A stretch of 64,000 nt of DNA, taken from Clostridium folliculivorans. Its GTDB lineage: Bacteria > Bacillota > Clostridia > Clostridiales > Clostridiaceae. The number at the start of each line of letters is the position of its first letter. Position 1 is the first letter of the stretch. The stretch is taken from the NCBI RefSeq assembly GCF_024341905.1, contig NZ_BQXY01000001.1, positions 219,013 through 283,012 of the forward strand. Direction: 5' to 3'. Positions 37,927-47,370 of the stretch are shown one piece after another. The notes under the pieces were generated by a model, which was not told where the DNA came from, did not search any database, and saw nothing but the letters and a program-made list of their open reading frames with translations. The translations under genes were made by a program, and so were the position numbers.

Positions 37927-39546
37927 TTATTTTTTTATATACATTAAGTTATAGTATTCATCAAGCATTCTCTTAACTGCAAATTGTTCTCTGCAGCTTA
38001 CGATAGAAGCCTTCATCATTTGAAGCCATTTTTCTCTATTTTCATAGTAAGTAGGGATGACTTCAGTTAGAAGAACACTGTATAATGCTTTCAAATCATG
38101 AGCATCAAGTTCTTCAAGGGTTTCAAAATCACTAACTCCCTTGCCATCACCAAACTGCCAGCCGTTTACTCCATGATCACAAGCTTCTGGCCACCATCCA
38201 TCAAGGATAGAGAAGTTAAGTACACCATTCATAGCAGCTTTCATGCCTGAAGTTCCTGAAGCTTCTAGAGGTCTTCTTGGGTTGTTAAGCCATACATCAG
38301 AACCTCTTGTAAGAGCTTTTCCTATAGTCATATCATAATTTTCTAAGAATACAACTGAATTTGGATACTTCTTAGTCATTTCAACTATAGTAGCAACTAT
38401 TTTCTTTCCATTATCATCTAGAGGGTGAGCCTTTCCAGAGAATACTATTTGAAGTTTACCTTCTTTTAATAATGGTTCTATAACTTCAGGATCAGTAAAT
38501 ATTAGATTGCTTCTCTTATAAGGAGCGGCTCTTCTTGAGAAACCTACAAGTAGTTTGTCAGCATCTAATGTAACACCAGTTCTATCATTTACAAACTTTA
38601 TAAGATCTCTCTTGTTTTTCATATGAGTTTCCCAAAGGTCGCCTTCACCATCAGCAGCAGCAAGCATAGCTGAGTCTACCCAAGTTGGAGTGTGAATAGC
38701 ATTTGTTATTCCTATGATTTCAGGTCTTTCACTTACACCTTCCCACATTTTGTTTGCAGTTTCCATATGAAGTTGTGCTACACCATTAGCTATTCTTGAC
38801 ATTTTTAGAGCACCTACAGTCATGTTGAATGGAGCTCCACCAAGACTTACAAGTTGTTCTACAGTTAAACCATTGTTAGCACCCATATACATTAATATAT
38901 CAAGTGTATGAGATTCGTTACCTTCAACTATTGGAGTGTGAGTTGTGAATACAACTTCTTCTCTTGTTGCTTTTAAAGCTTCGTTGAAAGTAAGACCATC
39001 TTCCATCTTTTCTCTTAGAAGTTCAAAGCCTGCAAATAGGGCATGACCTTCATTGAAATGATAAACTTCAGCTTCATAACCTAAAGCTCTTAGAACTCTA
39101 ACTCCACCAATACCAAGAACCATTTCTTGAGCTATTCTTTCTTCACCAAACCAACCATAAAGTTGGCCTGTTATCCATGTATCTGCATTTTCAGGGATAT
39201 CAGTATCTAGAAGATAAAGTGGGCATACGCCAAATTCAACAACCTTCCATACTTTTATAGTAACATCTCTTTGTCTTATCTTTACTTTAACTTTTATACC
39301 TGTATCTTCAAGGCAATTGTATTCTTGATTTGTGTAGCTATCATATGGCTGACCTTCTTCATTTATTCTTTGATCAGTATAACCTTGCTTCCATTTTATG
39401 CCTAGACCAACCATAGGGAAGTCATGATCCTTTACACCTTTCATGTAATCACCAGCTAGGATACCAAGACCTCCAGCATAAGTTTTAATTGATGCATCAA
39501 GACCATATTCCATACAAAAATATGCAACATTAGGTAATTTACTCAT
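37927..39546 (-). CDS. glgP: Alpha-glucan phosphorylase (short GT35 type)
   Basis: 539 residues, the short phosphorylase family (TIGR02094 type), much shorter than the ~800-residue classical enzyme. The N-terminus is NVAYFCMEYGLDASIKTYAGGLGILAGD. The PLP-Lys region is SGTSGMKAAMNGVLNFSILDGWW. It cleaves alpha-1,4-glucans with phosphate to give alpha-glucose 1-phosphate. The start at MSKLPN (39546) is supported by GGGAGGA; a reading to 39561 would start inside the ribosome-binding site. It follows the GH65 gene by about 20 bases, so both are one operon degrading maltodextrin. Confidence 0.9.
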   Translation of the reverse strand: MSKLPNVAYFCMEYGLDASIKTYAGGLGILAGDYMKGVKDHDFPMVGLGIKWKQGYTDQRINEEGQPYDSYTNQEYNCLEDTGIKVKVKIRQRDVTIKVWKVVEFGVCPLYLLDTDIPENADTWITGQLYGWFGEERIAQEMVLGIGGVRVLRALGYEAEVYHFNEGHALFAGFELLREKMEDGLTFNEALKATREEVVFTTHTPIVEGNESHTLDILMYMGANNGLTVEQLVSLGGAPFNMTVGALKMSRIANGVAQLHMETANKMWEGVSERPEIIGITNAIHTPTWVDSAMLAAADGEGDLWETHMKNKRDLIKFVNDRTGVTLDADKLLVGFSRRAAPYKRSNLIFTDPEVIEPLLKEGKLQIVFSGKAHPLDDNGKKIVATIVEMTKKYPNSVVFLENYDMTIGKALTRGSDVWLNNPRRPLEASGTSGMKAAMNGVLNFSILDGWWPEACDHGVNGWQFGDGKGVSDFETLEELDAHDLKALYSVLLTEVIPTYYENREKWLQMMKASIVSCREQFAVKRMLDEYYNLMYIKK

Positions 39547-39568
39547 AAATAATCCTCCCATCTATACT

Positions 39569-41863
39569 TTAAACAGTTACTGTTGAACCATTTAATTCAT
39601 ATTCTTTATCAAAAACTTTTATAGTTACATTTGAACCCTTTTCGTGATTGATGATAACATTATCTTTATTTACAGTAATGTTTAATAGGTTACCCCTAAA
39701 CATTATTTTAAATGAATATTCATTCCAAACTTCAGGAATAAATGGTGAGAAGTGAAGCATATCATCTTTAACCTTCATTCCACCGAAACCATATACTATA
39801 GACATCCAAGTACCTGCCATACTTGTTATATGAAGTCCATCATCAGTGTCATTGTTGTAGTTATCTAAATCAAGTCTAGAAGTTCTTAAATACATTTCAT
39901 AAGTCTTATCGTAATCTCCGATTTCGGCAGCTAGTATAGAGTGTACACATGGAGATAAAGATGATTCATGTACAGTTCTTGGCTCATAGAAAGCAAAGTT
40001 CTTTTTCTTTGTTTCTAAGTCATATCTATCGTTTAAGAAGAATATCCCTTGAAGTACATCAGCTTGTTTAATAAAGCAGCTTCTAAGAATTCTATCCCAT
40101 GACCACTTTTGGTTTAATGGAAGATTTGATGGATCTAAATCTTTCACTAAGATTTGTTCCTTATCCATGTAGTTATCTTGTTGCGCAAAAACACCTAGCT
40201 CTTCAATCATTGGGTAGTACATCTTTTCAGATACTTCTTTCATTTTAGCAAGTTCACAGTCAGTTATTCCAAGCTTTTCAACAAGTGTTTTAAGTTCAGC
40301 TGGGTATTGTTCCTTTAAGAAATCATAAGTTTCTAAAGCATAGCCTATGTTCCAAGCTGCCATCGTATTTGTGTACCAGTTGTTATTAACATTATTTTCA
40401 TATTCATTTGGACCAGTAACACCAAGAATCATATACTTGTCCTTTTGAGGAACATAATTAGATCTTGAAACCCAGAATCTAGCTGTCTCAACGATTACGT
40501 CAAAACCATATTCAGCAAGGTATTTTTTATCACCAGTGTATCTTACATAGTTGAAGATTCCGTAAGTGATAGCAGCATTTCTATGAATTTCTTCAAAGGT
40601 TATTTCCCATTCATTATGACATTCTTCACCTGTCATAGTTACCATTGGGTAAAGTGCTCCTTTAAGTCCGAGTTTAGCTGCATTTTCTTTAGCTTTATCT
40701 AATTGATTGTATCTATATATAAGCAGTTGTCTTGCAATTTTTTCATCAGCAGTACTTAGGTAGAATGGTATACAGTAAGCTTCAGTATCCCAGTAAGTAC
40801 TTCCACCATATTTTTCACCAGTAAATCCTTTAGGACCTATATTTAATCTTGAATCTTCACCGGTATAAGTTGCAGTCATGTGGAAGATATTAAATCTAAT
40901 ACCTTGTTGAGCTGCCACATCTCCATTTATTACTATATCACTCTCATTCCAGTGATTATGCCACTCTTCACTGTGATCAGTCAAAAGCTTTTCAAAACCA
41001 GAAGTTTTAGCTCTTTCAACAGCGTCGTAAGCTTTAGCTATAACAATCTCTTCTTCGTAGTATCTGTTGCTTGTAACACCTATATATTTAAATAATGTTG
41101 CAGTACTATTTTTATTAACATTAACAGAAACAGTATTTTCAACATATTTACTTCTTTCAGAAACTTCAGGAGTTACTGAAACTTTTGCATTATCTACGAA
41201 AACTTCATAAGACATTGCAGCGGTTACATAATAATTTGTTTTCTTAGTCTGCATTGTGACATCGCCATAGAAGGCATCTGATTTTTGTGATATTTCATTC
41301 CAAAATACTTCATCGTAGTTTGAATCTTCATTTACTATATTTCCATCAAGATATGGAGTGAATTCTATATTTCCTTCATAATTTAAAGGAGTAACAGAGT
41401 AGGAAATTGCCCCAACTTCTTTATCTTTTAAGCTTATGAATCTCTTTACTTCTATCTTTGTTTCCTTGCAGTCATTAGAAACAGCAACAAAACTTCTTTC
41501 AAGAACACCATCTCTCATGTTAAGAGTTCTGTAAAAGTCTTTGATATCTCTTAATTTAGCAATATCTAATGTTTCACCGTTTAACTTTACTCTTATACCT
41601 ATATAATTTACTGAGTTTAAAACCTTTGCAAAGTATTCAGGATATCCATTTTTCCACCAGCCAACTCTAGTTTTATCTGGATAATATACGCCTGCAATAT
41701 AACTACCTTGAAGAGAATCACCTGAGAAATCTTCTTCGAAATTTCCCCTCATACCCATGTAGCCGTTTCCTAAACTCATAAAACTTTCGTAGATTCTATT
41801 TTCTTCTGGATGAAATCCTTGTTCGATTATTTTCCACTGATCATGCAAAATATAATTTCTCAT
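39569..41863 (-). CDS. mapA: GH65 disaccharide phosphorylase, probably maltose phosphorylase
   Basis: 764 residues, normal GH65 length: N-terminal beta-sandwich (about 1-270), linker, an (alpha/alpha)6 barrel and a small C-terminal beta-sheet domain. The catalytic acid Glu lies in GEECHNEWEITFEEIHRN (about residue 418), a segment diagnostic of maltose phosphorylases; YWDTEAYCIPFY and KQADVLQG follow known GH65 patterns. It phosphorolyses maltose with inversion to glucose and beta-glucose 1-phosphate, the substrate of PgmB. Kojibiose or trehalose specificity cannot be excluded. GGGGG precedes ATG. A LacI-type operator sits upstream. Confidence 0.88.
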   Translation of the reverse strand: MRNYILHDQWKIIEQGFHPEENRIYESFMSLGNGYMGMRGNFEEDFSGDSLQGSYIAGVYYPDKTRVGWWKNGYPEYFAKVLNSVNYIGIRVKLNGETLDIAKLRDIKDFYRTLNMRDGVLERSFVAVSNDCKETKIEVKRFISLKDKEVGAISYSVTPLNYEGNIEFTPYLDGNIVNEDSNYDEVFWNEISQKSDAFYGDVTMQTKKTNYYVTAAMSYEVFVDNAKVSVTPEVSERSKYVENTVSVNVNKNSTATLFKYIGVTSNRYYEEEIVIAKAYDAVERAKTSGFEKLLTDHSEEWHNHWNESDIVINGDVAAQQGIRFNIFHMTATYTGEDSRLNIGPKGFTGEKYGGSTYWDTEAYCIPFYLSTADEKIARQLLIYRYNQLDKAKENAAKLGLKGALYPMVTMTGEECHNEWEITFEEIHRNAAITYGIFNYVRYTGDKKYLAEYGFDVIVETARFWVSRSNYVPQKDKYMILGVTGPNEYENNVNNNWYTNTMAAWNIGYALETYDFLKEQYPAELKTLVEKLGITDCELAKMKEVSEKMYYPMIEELGVFAQQDNYMDKEQILVKDLDPSNLPLNQKWSWDRILRSCFIKQADVLQGIFFLNDRYDLETKKKNFAFYEPRTVHESSLSPCVHSILAAEIGDYDKTYEMYLRTSRLDLDNYNNDTDDGLHITSMAGTWMSIVYGFGGMKVKDDMLHFSPFIPEVWNEYSFKIMFRGNLLNITVNKDNVIINHEKGSNVTIKVFDKEYELNGSTVTV

Positions 41864-41994
41864 ATTAATCCCCCATCTAAAATTTATTGAAGATATATCA
41901 ATTCAATTAGGAAAATACCTTTAAATAGCTCGTTATTAATGAAAAAAGAACCTAAAGATATATATTTCCGTGAAGTAATATATTTTAAAATACA

Positions 41995-42008
41995 TGCAAG
42001 CGATTGCA
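41995..42008 (-). promoter_or_regulatory. LacI/MalR-type operator upstream of the GH65-glgP operon
   Basis: TGCAAGCGATTGCA has GCAA half-sites on either side of CG, close to the MalR consensus. On the minus strand it overlaps TTGTGC, a -35-like box, with TAAAAT 18 bases downstream, a good place for repression. Confidence 0.6.
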
Positions 42009-42182
42009 CAAAATATTAAAAAAATATAAACAATGAATATGTTTACAGTTATAATATATCATTTTATATTTACATAATCAATACATGAGTTATAAAATAT
42101 TTTCTATTGTAATAATTTCTAAATAGAACACAAAAATTATGTGATTTTATTAAAAACGTTGTAAGATTATGAAAATAGCCAA

Positions 42183-42225
42183 TGTTGAAATTAAGTGGTC
42201 AGCAATCCGATTCTTTAATATCTAA
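42183..42225. repeat. Partial family C element
   Basis: TTGAAATTAAGTGGTC followed by AGCAATCCGATTCTTTAATA matches the left end of the copies at 24834 and 48197. The remainder is missing. Confidence 0.6.
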
Positions 42226-42281
42226 TATTTTTTACAGTTTGATACCTTTAGAATATTATTTCGTATATTATTGTATATAGA

Positions 42282-42510
42282 CATACTACTTCATATTAAA
42301 ATCTATCAAAATAATGCTTCGTAGGTTCATCGAAAGCATTATTTTGAATCCAAGGATTGAAGTAGTATGTCTGTTCATAGAAATAGATATCCCATTTCCG
42401 TAATTCAAAAATATGCTAAAAATAATTTTAATTATTAATGGTATTTTACTTGATAAATAGATTTAATTTGGAACTGGTTTATTAGTTCAGCGGAATAGAT
42501 AATCCAGTTC
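42282..42510. repeat. Family B dispersed element, copy 2
   Basis: Inverted relative to copy 1 (18446-18668). It has AGACATACTACTTCA / TGAAGTAGTATGTCT ends around a 38-bp hairpin (AAAATAATGCTTCG with CGAAAGCATTATTTT), then a downstream arm ending near GGAACTGGTT. Family A shares the same style of terminal repeats. Confidence 0.75.
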
Positions 42511-42587
42511 CATCTAAATAAAACTAAGCGACATTCCTGTTATCTATAGTTGAATTTACTAATGATGCTGATTGAGGAGGAGAATAT

Positions 42588-43079
42588 TTGAATAAGAAGA
42601 ATTTAGCTTTCATTATTATTATGTTTTTAATTATAGGATTTGTTTTTCACAACAATGCCAACGGTGTTTATAAAATTAATAAAGATAAAATAAGTGATAT
42701 TAGATATATCTATGAAATACAGAAAAATAAAATGGCTGAATTTAATGTAACTAGTAGTGTTAATAAAGACGATATAAATAATATTGTTGACTCTTTAAAT
42801 AAAGGAGTATTAAAGCCTGATAAAGAGAATGTTGGAAGATATACTAAAGAGCATATAGAAATATTGGTCTTAGGAGATAGACATCTGGGAGTGTATAAGC
42901 AGAAGGATGGTAGATTTACGGTTATGTATTCAGCAAATCCAGGGTCTAATGATGAAAGAGACGAGATGCAGATGACTATAGAATCAGATGTTTTAAAAAG
43001 ATATTTTATCAAATTTAAAGAAGCTTCTAAGAACTTAAAATCTGAGACTTGGGATATAAATGGAGAAAATTTAGATTAA
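42588..43079 (+). CDS. Hypothetical secreted or membrane-anchored protein
   Basis: 163 residues, not recognised. An N-terminal hydrophobic segment (about 5-22, LAFIIIMFLIIGFVFHNN) acts as signal or anchor. The rest is polar and likely extracytoplasmic, with an alternating charged and beta-prone pattern (HIEILVLGDRHLGVYKQKDGRFTVMYS). The start is TTG after GGAGGAG. It is a lone gene with a terminator and repeat DNA upstream. No functional call is possible. Confidence 0.7.
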   Translation: MNKKNLAFIIIMFLIIGFVFHNNANGVYKINKDKISDIRYIYEIQKNKMAEFNVTSSVNKDDINNIVDSLNKGVLKPDKENVGRYTKEHIEILVLGDRHLGVYKQKDGRFTVMYSANPGSNDERDEMQMTIESDVLKRYFIKFKEASKNLKSETWDINGENLD

Positions 43080-43096
43080 TTAGTTTAATAGATATT

Positions 43097-43130
43097 TAAA
43101 GCCTCTCATTATTTAGATGAGAGGCTTTAG
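43097..43130 (+). terminator. Terminator after the hypothetical secreted protein
   Basis: AAAGCCTCTCA pairs with TGAGAGGCTTT across a short loop. Confidence 0.8.
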
Positions 43131-43189
43131 ATTAATTTGATTTAAAAAATATAGAGACTATAGATAATAAAAATCTTGTTACTATAAAT

Positions 43190-43222
43190 AAAAAAACAAG
43201 TACTGGTAAAACACAGTATTGA
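43190..43222 (-). terminator. Possible terminator of the TauE/SafE gene
   Basis: On the minus strand, TACTG and CAGTA pair and are followed by a run of seven T. The stem is short. Confidence 0.4.
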
Positions 43223-43224
43223 AA

Positions 43225-43971
43225 TTAAAGCGAAAGCAGCATCTTTACTGAAACCGCCAGTGACATCGTCACAAATATAGGTTTTATAAGCTTGGCACCT
43301 TTTTTTAGAGCTAGCTTAGAGCCTATAAGTGCACCTAATATCATGAAAAATGCAACTAAGATACCGTAAGTATAATTAATTTTACCTTCTATAGCAAAAG
43401 TTATAAGAGATGCTATATTTGAAGTGAAATTTAAAACTTTTGAGTTACCGTTAGCTTCAACAAAATCAAGCTTAAATATTTTTATAAAGCCAAAGATTAA
43501 AAATGAACCAGTACCAGGGCCGAAAAAGCCATCATAAAAACCTAAAGAAAATCCAAAGATAGTTCCAATTAAAATAAGATTTCTAGTCTTTCCTTTATAG
43601 TTGCTTTTAAGTCCTAAGTTCTTAGAAAATAACGAATATACTCCAACCATTAATACTAATACCATGACTAATGGAGTAAGAAAGCTTTGGTTGATTATTA
43701 GCACTGACTTAACTCCTAAAACTGCCCCAATGAAGGTAAAAGGTACTATGTACTTTAGCAAGGATAAATCTGCTTTTCCTTCCTTTATAAATCTAATAGA
43801 GGAAGTAAAGGATGCAGTGGTAGAAGAAAACTTATTTGTGCCAAGGGCTACATGCGGTGGTAGTCCGAAAAGCATGTAAGCAGGTAGGCTGATAAGTCCT
43901 CCACCTCCAGCAATAGAGTCAACAAATGCTGCAATAAAACCTGAAATACAGAGTAAGATTAAATTAATCAA
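43225..43971 (-). CDS. TauE/SafE-family sulfite or sulfoacetate exporter-like permease
   Basis: 248 residues with about eight hydrophobic segments. The N-terminal CISGFIAAFVDSIAGGGGLISLPAYMLFGLPPHVALGTNKFSSTTASFTS is a clear TauE/SafE signature, and the duplicated motif GFYDGFFGPGTGSFLIFGFIK begins the second half. These proteins carry small anions, often organosulfur compounds; the substrate here is not readable. It stands divergent from the MFS gene. The nearby methionine transporter operon may hint at sulfur metabolism, but that is weak. Confidence 0.85.
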   Translation of the reverse strand: MINLILLCISGFIAAFVDSIAGGGGLISLPAYMLFGLPPHVALGTNKFSSTTASFTSSIRFIKEGKADLSLLKYIVPFTFIGAVLGVKSVLIINQSFLTPLVMVLVLMVGVYSLFSKNLGLKSNYKGKTRNLILIGTIFGFSLGFYDGFFGPGTGSFLIFGFIKIFKLDFVEANGNSKVLNFTSNIASLITFAIEGKINYTYGILVAFFMILGALIGSKLALKKGAKLIKPIFVTMSLAVSVKMLLSL

Positions 43972-44087
43972 TATAAATATCCCCCTTATGAACTATCCCT
44001 CAATTGAAAATAGTATCATAATTTGCAATAATTTTAAATATGACGTTAAAAATATTTTATCGTAAGTAAAGGAAGAAGGGATAGGTA

Positions 44088-45323
44088 ATGAATAAAAGGG
44101 GGAGGTTTACCCTTGGGGCATTAAAACATAGAGATTTTAGATTCTTTTTTATGGGATCAATAGTTTCACTTATAGGAACATGGATGCAAAATGCAGGACA
44201 GTCTTGGCTTGTAGTAACTTTAACTGATTCTGCTCTTAAACTAAGTTTTGTAAGTGCACTGCAATTTACTCCAGTTTTACTATTTTCGCTATTTGCAGGT
44301 GCATTGATAGATAATTATCCAAAGAAGAAGATATTGCTTATCACACAGTCCATAATGGGAGTACTGGCTTTTGTATTAACATTTCTAGTTTTTACACATA
44401 AAGTTCAATATTGGCATATTCTTGTACTAGCGACTATCTTAGGGTGTTGTAATGCTGTAGATATGCCTGCAAGACAATCTTTTATGATAGAGCTTGTAGG
44501 AAAAGAGGATTTAATGAATGCAATTGCATTAAACTCCACTGTGTTCAATGCAGCAAGAATGGTTGGACCAGCAGTTGCGGGAATAATGATTAAATTTTTT
44601 GGATTTTTCATTTGCTTCCTATTAAATGCAATTAGTTTTATACCTTTAGTATATGGTATTTATATGATCTCTGCCAGCGGCGCACCAAAGCAAAATTCTG
44701 AGAAGAAAAATATGATGTTAGATATAAAAGAAGGATTAGAATATGTATTCAATTCTAAAGAAATACTTTTTACAATACTTTTAGTGTTTTTTGTATCTAC
44801 TTTCGCTATGAATTATAACGTCTTAATACCACTACTCGCAAAACAGGTTTTAAATATGGACTCGGATGGTTATGGATATCTTATGTCTGCAATGGGACTT
44901 GGATCAATGATCTCTGCATTTACTGTTGCAACTAGAAGCAGAGGACCTAAAAGAAGACTGATGTTTTTGGCAGGTGCTGTGATATCTATAATGTTAGTAT
45001 TTATAGGAGTATTTAAAAACTATGGAATATCCATAGTAGCATTGTTTATTGCAGGGGTATTTAATGTGCTATTTTCAACAACTGCAAATTCCACAATTCA
45101 ATTAAAGTCTAAAAATGAATTTAGAGGAAGAGTAATGAGTGTTTATGCAATGGTGTTTGCAGGAGCAACGCCACTGGGAAGTTTGTTTGAAGGAGCAATA
45201 TCCAAATGGCTAAGTATAACTGATGCCTTTATAATATCAGGGGTAGTTACTGTAATTATAGGATTTATTATATATACATTAGTTATGAAACAAGAAAAAT
45301 TAGATAAAAGTTTAGTTGATTAA
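44088..45323 (+). CDS. MFS transporter (DHA3 / EntS-like)
   Basis: 411 residues with about 12 transmembrane helices. The N-terminus is RDFRFFFMGSIVSLIGTWMQNAGQSWLVVTLTDSA, the pattern of the enterobactin-exporter-like MFS_3 group. The loop LIDNYPKKKILLITQSIMG is the motif A region, and PARQSFMIELVGKEDLMNAIALNSTVFNAARMVGPAVAG is well conserved. Probable efflux of a small lipophilic or siderophore-like compound; substrate unknown. Confidence 0.85.
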   Translation: MNKRGRFTLGALKHRDFRFFFMGSIVSLIGTWMQNAGQSWLVVTLTDSALKLSFVSALQFTPVLLFSLFAGALIDNYPKKKILLITQSIMGVLAFVLTFLVFTHKVQYWHILVLATILGCCNAVDMPARQSFMIELVGKEDLMNAIALNSTVFNAARMVGPAVAGIMIKFFGFFICFLLNAISFIPLVYGIYMISASGAPKQNSEKKNMMLDIKEGLEYVFNSKEILFTILLVFFVSTFAMNYNVLIPLLAKQVLNMDSDGYGYLMSAMGLGSMISAFTVATRSRGPKRRLMFLAGAVISIMLVFIGVFKNYGISIVALFIAGVFNVLFSTTANSTIQLKSKNEFRGRVMSVYAMVFAGATPLGSLFEGAISKWLSITDAFIISGVVTVIIGFIIYTLVMKQEKLDKSLVD

Positions 45324-45730
45324 TATTCACAGCCTTCTAATAAGAATACTAGTAAATAAATAATAAATAATTAATTAATGTAAAAGGTTTCTTTGATAGA
45401 TTGTTAATAATGTTCATAAAATAATAATACATTATTAATAATTTAAAAAACTATTGATTTAATTCGGAAAAGATATTATAGTTGTATCAATGGAAAACAA
45501 ATTAAATATTATCGTTCTTATCTAGAGAGGTGGAGGGACTGGCCCGATGAAGCCCGGCAACCCGTATATGTTCATTTACATATACAATGGTGCCAATTCC
45601 TGCGACGCATTTTGCGTTGAGAGATGAGAGTAAATTCAGGGTCTATATCGCCGGAGTTTATTCTCGGGCGTTTTTTGTTCTGTTTATATGATAATAATTA
45701 TTGTTTAATAATCAATTTAGGGGGATTTGT
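45324..45730. other. Intergenic region carrying the SAM riboswitch
   Basis: AT-rich DNA after the MFS gene (45324-45515), then the aptamer (45516-45632), expression platform (to about 45680) and metN leader. A clear promoter was not fixed; TTGATT at 45454-45459 with TTATAG at 45477-45482 is a weak candidate. Confidence 0.5.
45516..45680 (+). ncRNA. SAM-I riboswitch with terminator platform
   Basis: The aptamer has the conserved pieces in order: TTCTTATC, GAGAGGTGGAGGGACTGGCC, GATGAAGCCCGGCAACC, GGTGCCAATTCC, and GAGATGAGAG (45516-45632). The platform CGCCGGAG/CTCGGGCG with a T-run (about 45649-45676) is the terminator, and GAGAGTAAATTC can pair instead with GAGTTTATTCTC as antiterminator. 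Binding of SAM should stop transcription of metNIQ. Confidence 0.95.
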
Positions 45731-46696
45731 ATGATAAAAATTGAAGGTGTTAGTAAAAGTTTCAATGATATACAAGTTCTTAAAGACATTAATCTAGATA
45801 TCAAAGAGGGCGAAATATTTGGATTGGTTGGCCATAGTGGGGCTGGAAAGTCAACCTTGCTTAGATGTCTGAACGGACTTGAGTCCTATAATGCAGGAAG
45901 TGTTACTGTTGGTGGACAAGAAGTGAAAGACCTTAAGGGTAAGGAAATGAGAAGTTTTAGAAAAGATCTAGGAATGATATTCCAACACTTTTCTCTTCTA
46001 GAAAGAAAAAATGTGTATGATAACATTGCTTTACCGATGGAATGTTGGGGCATACCAAAGGATAAAGTAAAGGCTAGAGTAAATGAACTTTTAAAGATAG
46101 TAGGACTAGAAGACAAAGCAAAGAGTAAGCCAAGACAACTTAGTGGTGGACAAAAGCAGAGAGTAGCAATTGCAAGAGCTTTGGCTCTTGAACCAAAAGT
46201 TCTTCTTTGCGATGAGGCAACTTCAGCACTAGATCCAAAAACAACTAAATCAATATTATCACTTTTAAGAGAGATAAATGAAAAACTTGGAATAACAATA
46301 GTTGTGGTTACACATCAGATGGAAGTAGTTAAAGAAGTATGCCAAAGAGTAGCAATACTTGAAGACGGAGAAGTACTTGAAGTTGGACATGTAGAGGAGC
46401 TTTTCTTAAGACATACTAAAGCTTTAAAAAATCTTCTTGGGGAAGAAGAGATACTACCAGCTAAAGGTGTAAACATAAAGATATTATTCCCTAAGGATAA
46501 TTCACATCAAAGTATAATAACATCCATGGCAAGAGAGTTAGACATAGATTTTTCAATAGTTTGGGGTAAACTTGAAAAATTTAGAGATGATGTACTAGGA
46601 TCACTAGTTATTAATGTAGGTGCTGATAAAAAACAGGACATTATAAACTATTTAGATTCTAAGCATGTTGGATGGGAGGTTATTATAAATGAGTGA
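45731..46696 (+). CDS. metN: Methionine ABC transporter ATP-binding protein
   Basis: 321 residues. Walker A GHSGAGKST, the signature LSGGQKQRVAIARAL, Walker B LLCDEATSALD, and a C-terminal NIL/ACT-like regulatory domain (about 245-321) mark MetN. It powers D/L-methionine uptake with MetI and MetQ. The reading frame opens at TTG 45701, but ATG 45731 is six bases after AGGGGG. It is controlled by the SAM riboswitch and overlaps metI by eight bases. Confidence 0.97.
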   Translation: MIKIEGVSKSFNDIQVLKDINLDIKEGEIFGLVGHSGAGKSTLLRCLNGLESYNAGSVTVGGQEVKDLKGKEMRSFRKDLGMIFQHFSLLERKNVYDNIALPMECWGIPKDKVKARVNELLKIVGLEDKAKSKPRQLSGGQKQRVAIARALALEPKVLLCDEATSALDPKTTKSILSLLREINEKLGITIVVVTHQMEVVKEVCQRVAILEDGEVLEVGHVEELFLRHTKALKNLLGEEEILPAKGVNIKILFPKDNSHQSIITSMARELDIDFSIVWGKLEKFRDDVLGSLVINVGADKKQDIINYLDSKHVGWEVIINE

Positions 46697-47348
46697 TAAT
46701 TTTAGTCAGTTTTTAAATCTAGTTTTGATACCAGCTTTAGGGAAGACGCTTTATATGGTAATAATATCGACTATTATTGCAAGTATACTAGGTTTCATAC
46801 TAGCTATTGTGCTTATAGTAACTGATAGGAATGGATTAAAGCCAAACAGAGTAATATACAGCATATTGGATTTTATAATCAATATATTCAGAAGTTTTCC
46901 ATTCATCATTTTAATAGTTGCAATAATACCACTTACAAGATTTATAGCTGGTAAGAGTATAGGTGAAACAGCAGCTCTAGTTCCTTTAACAATTGGGGCA
47001 GCACCGTTTATAGCAAGAGTTATAGAGGGCGCTCTAAAGGAAGTAGACAAGGGCTTAATTGAAGCAGCTAAGTCTTTCGGAGCTTCAGATATGCAGATAA
47101 TATTTAGAGTTATGGTTAAAGAAGCGTTACCTTCCATAATATCAGGGATAACACTTTCAATAATCTCAATACTTGGATATTCTGCAATGGCAGGAGCAGT
47201 TGGGGCCGGCGGACTTGGAGCAGTAGCATTAACTTATGGATATCAAAGATTTGATAATCAAGTAATGTTTTACACTGTATTTACTTTAATAGTACTGGTT
47301 CAAATACTTCAGTCAATAGGTAATGTTGCTTATAAGAAGTTAAGATAA
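46689..47348 (+). CDS. metI: Methionine ABC transporter permease
   Basis: 219 residues, five transmembrane helices, with the ABC permease EAA-loop region EAAKSFGASDMQIIFRVMVKEALPSI. It forms the channel for methionine with MetN as ATPase. Its ATG lies inside the end of metN (eight-base overlap), consistent with translational coupling. Length and position are typical. Confidence 0.97.
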   Translation: MSDNFSQFLNLVLIPALGKTLYMVIISTIIASILGFILAIVLIVTDRNGLKPNRVIYSILDFIINIFRSFPFIILIVAIIPLTRFIAGKSIGETAALVPLTIGAAPFIARVIEGALKEVDKGLIEAAKSFGASDMQIIFRVMVKEALPSIISGITLSIISILGYSAMAGAVGAGGLGAVALTYGYQRFDNQVMFYTVFTLIVLVQILQSIGNVAYKKLR

Positions 47349-47370
47349 GCAGAAAAAGGGGGCATAATAT

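Larger units (their letters stand above)
41864..42587. other. Long gene-free stretch: operator and repeat copies
   Basis: From the left: the GH65 promoter region with its operator at 41995-42008, then AT-rich DNA, then a partial family C copy (42183-42225) and a family B copy (about 42282-42510). No coding region is supported before the TTG start at 42588. Confidence 0.6.
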
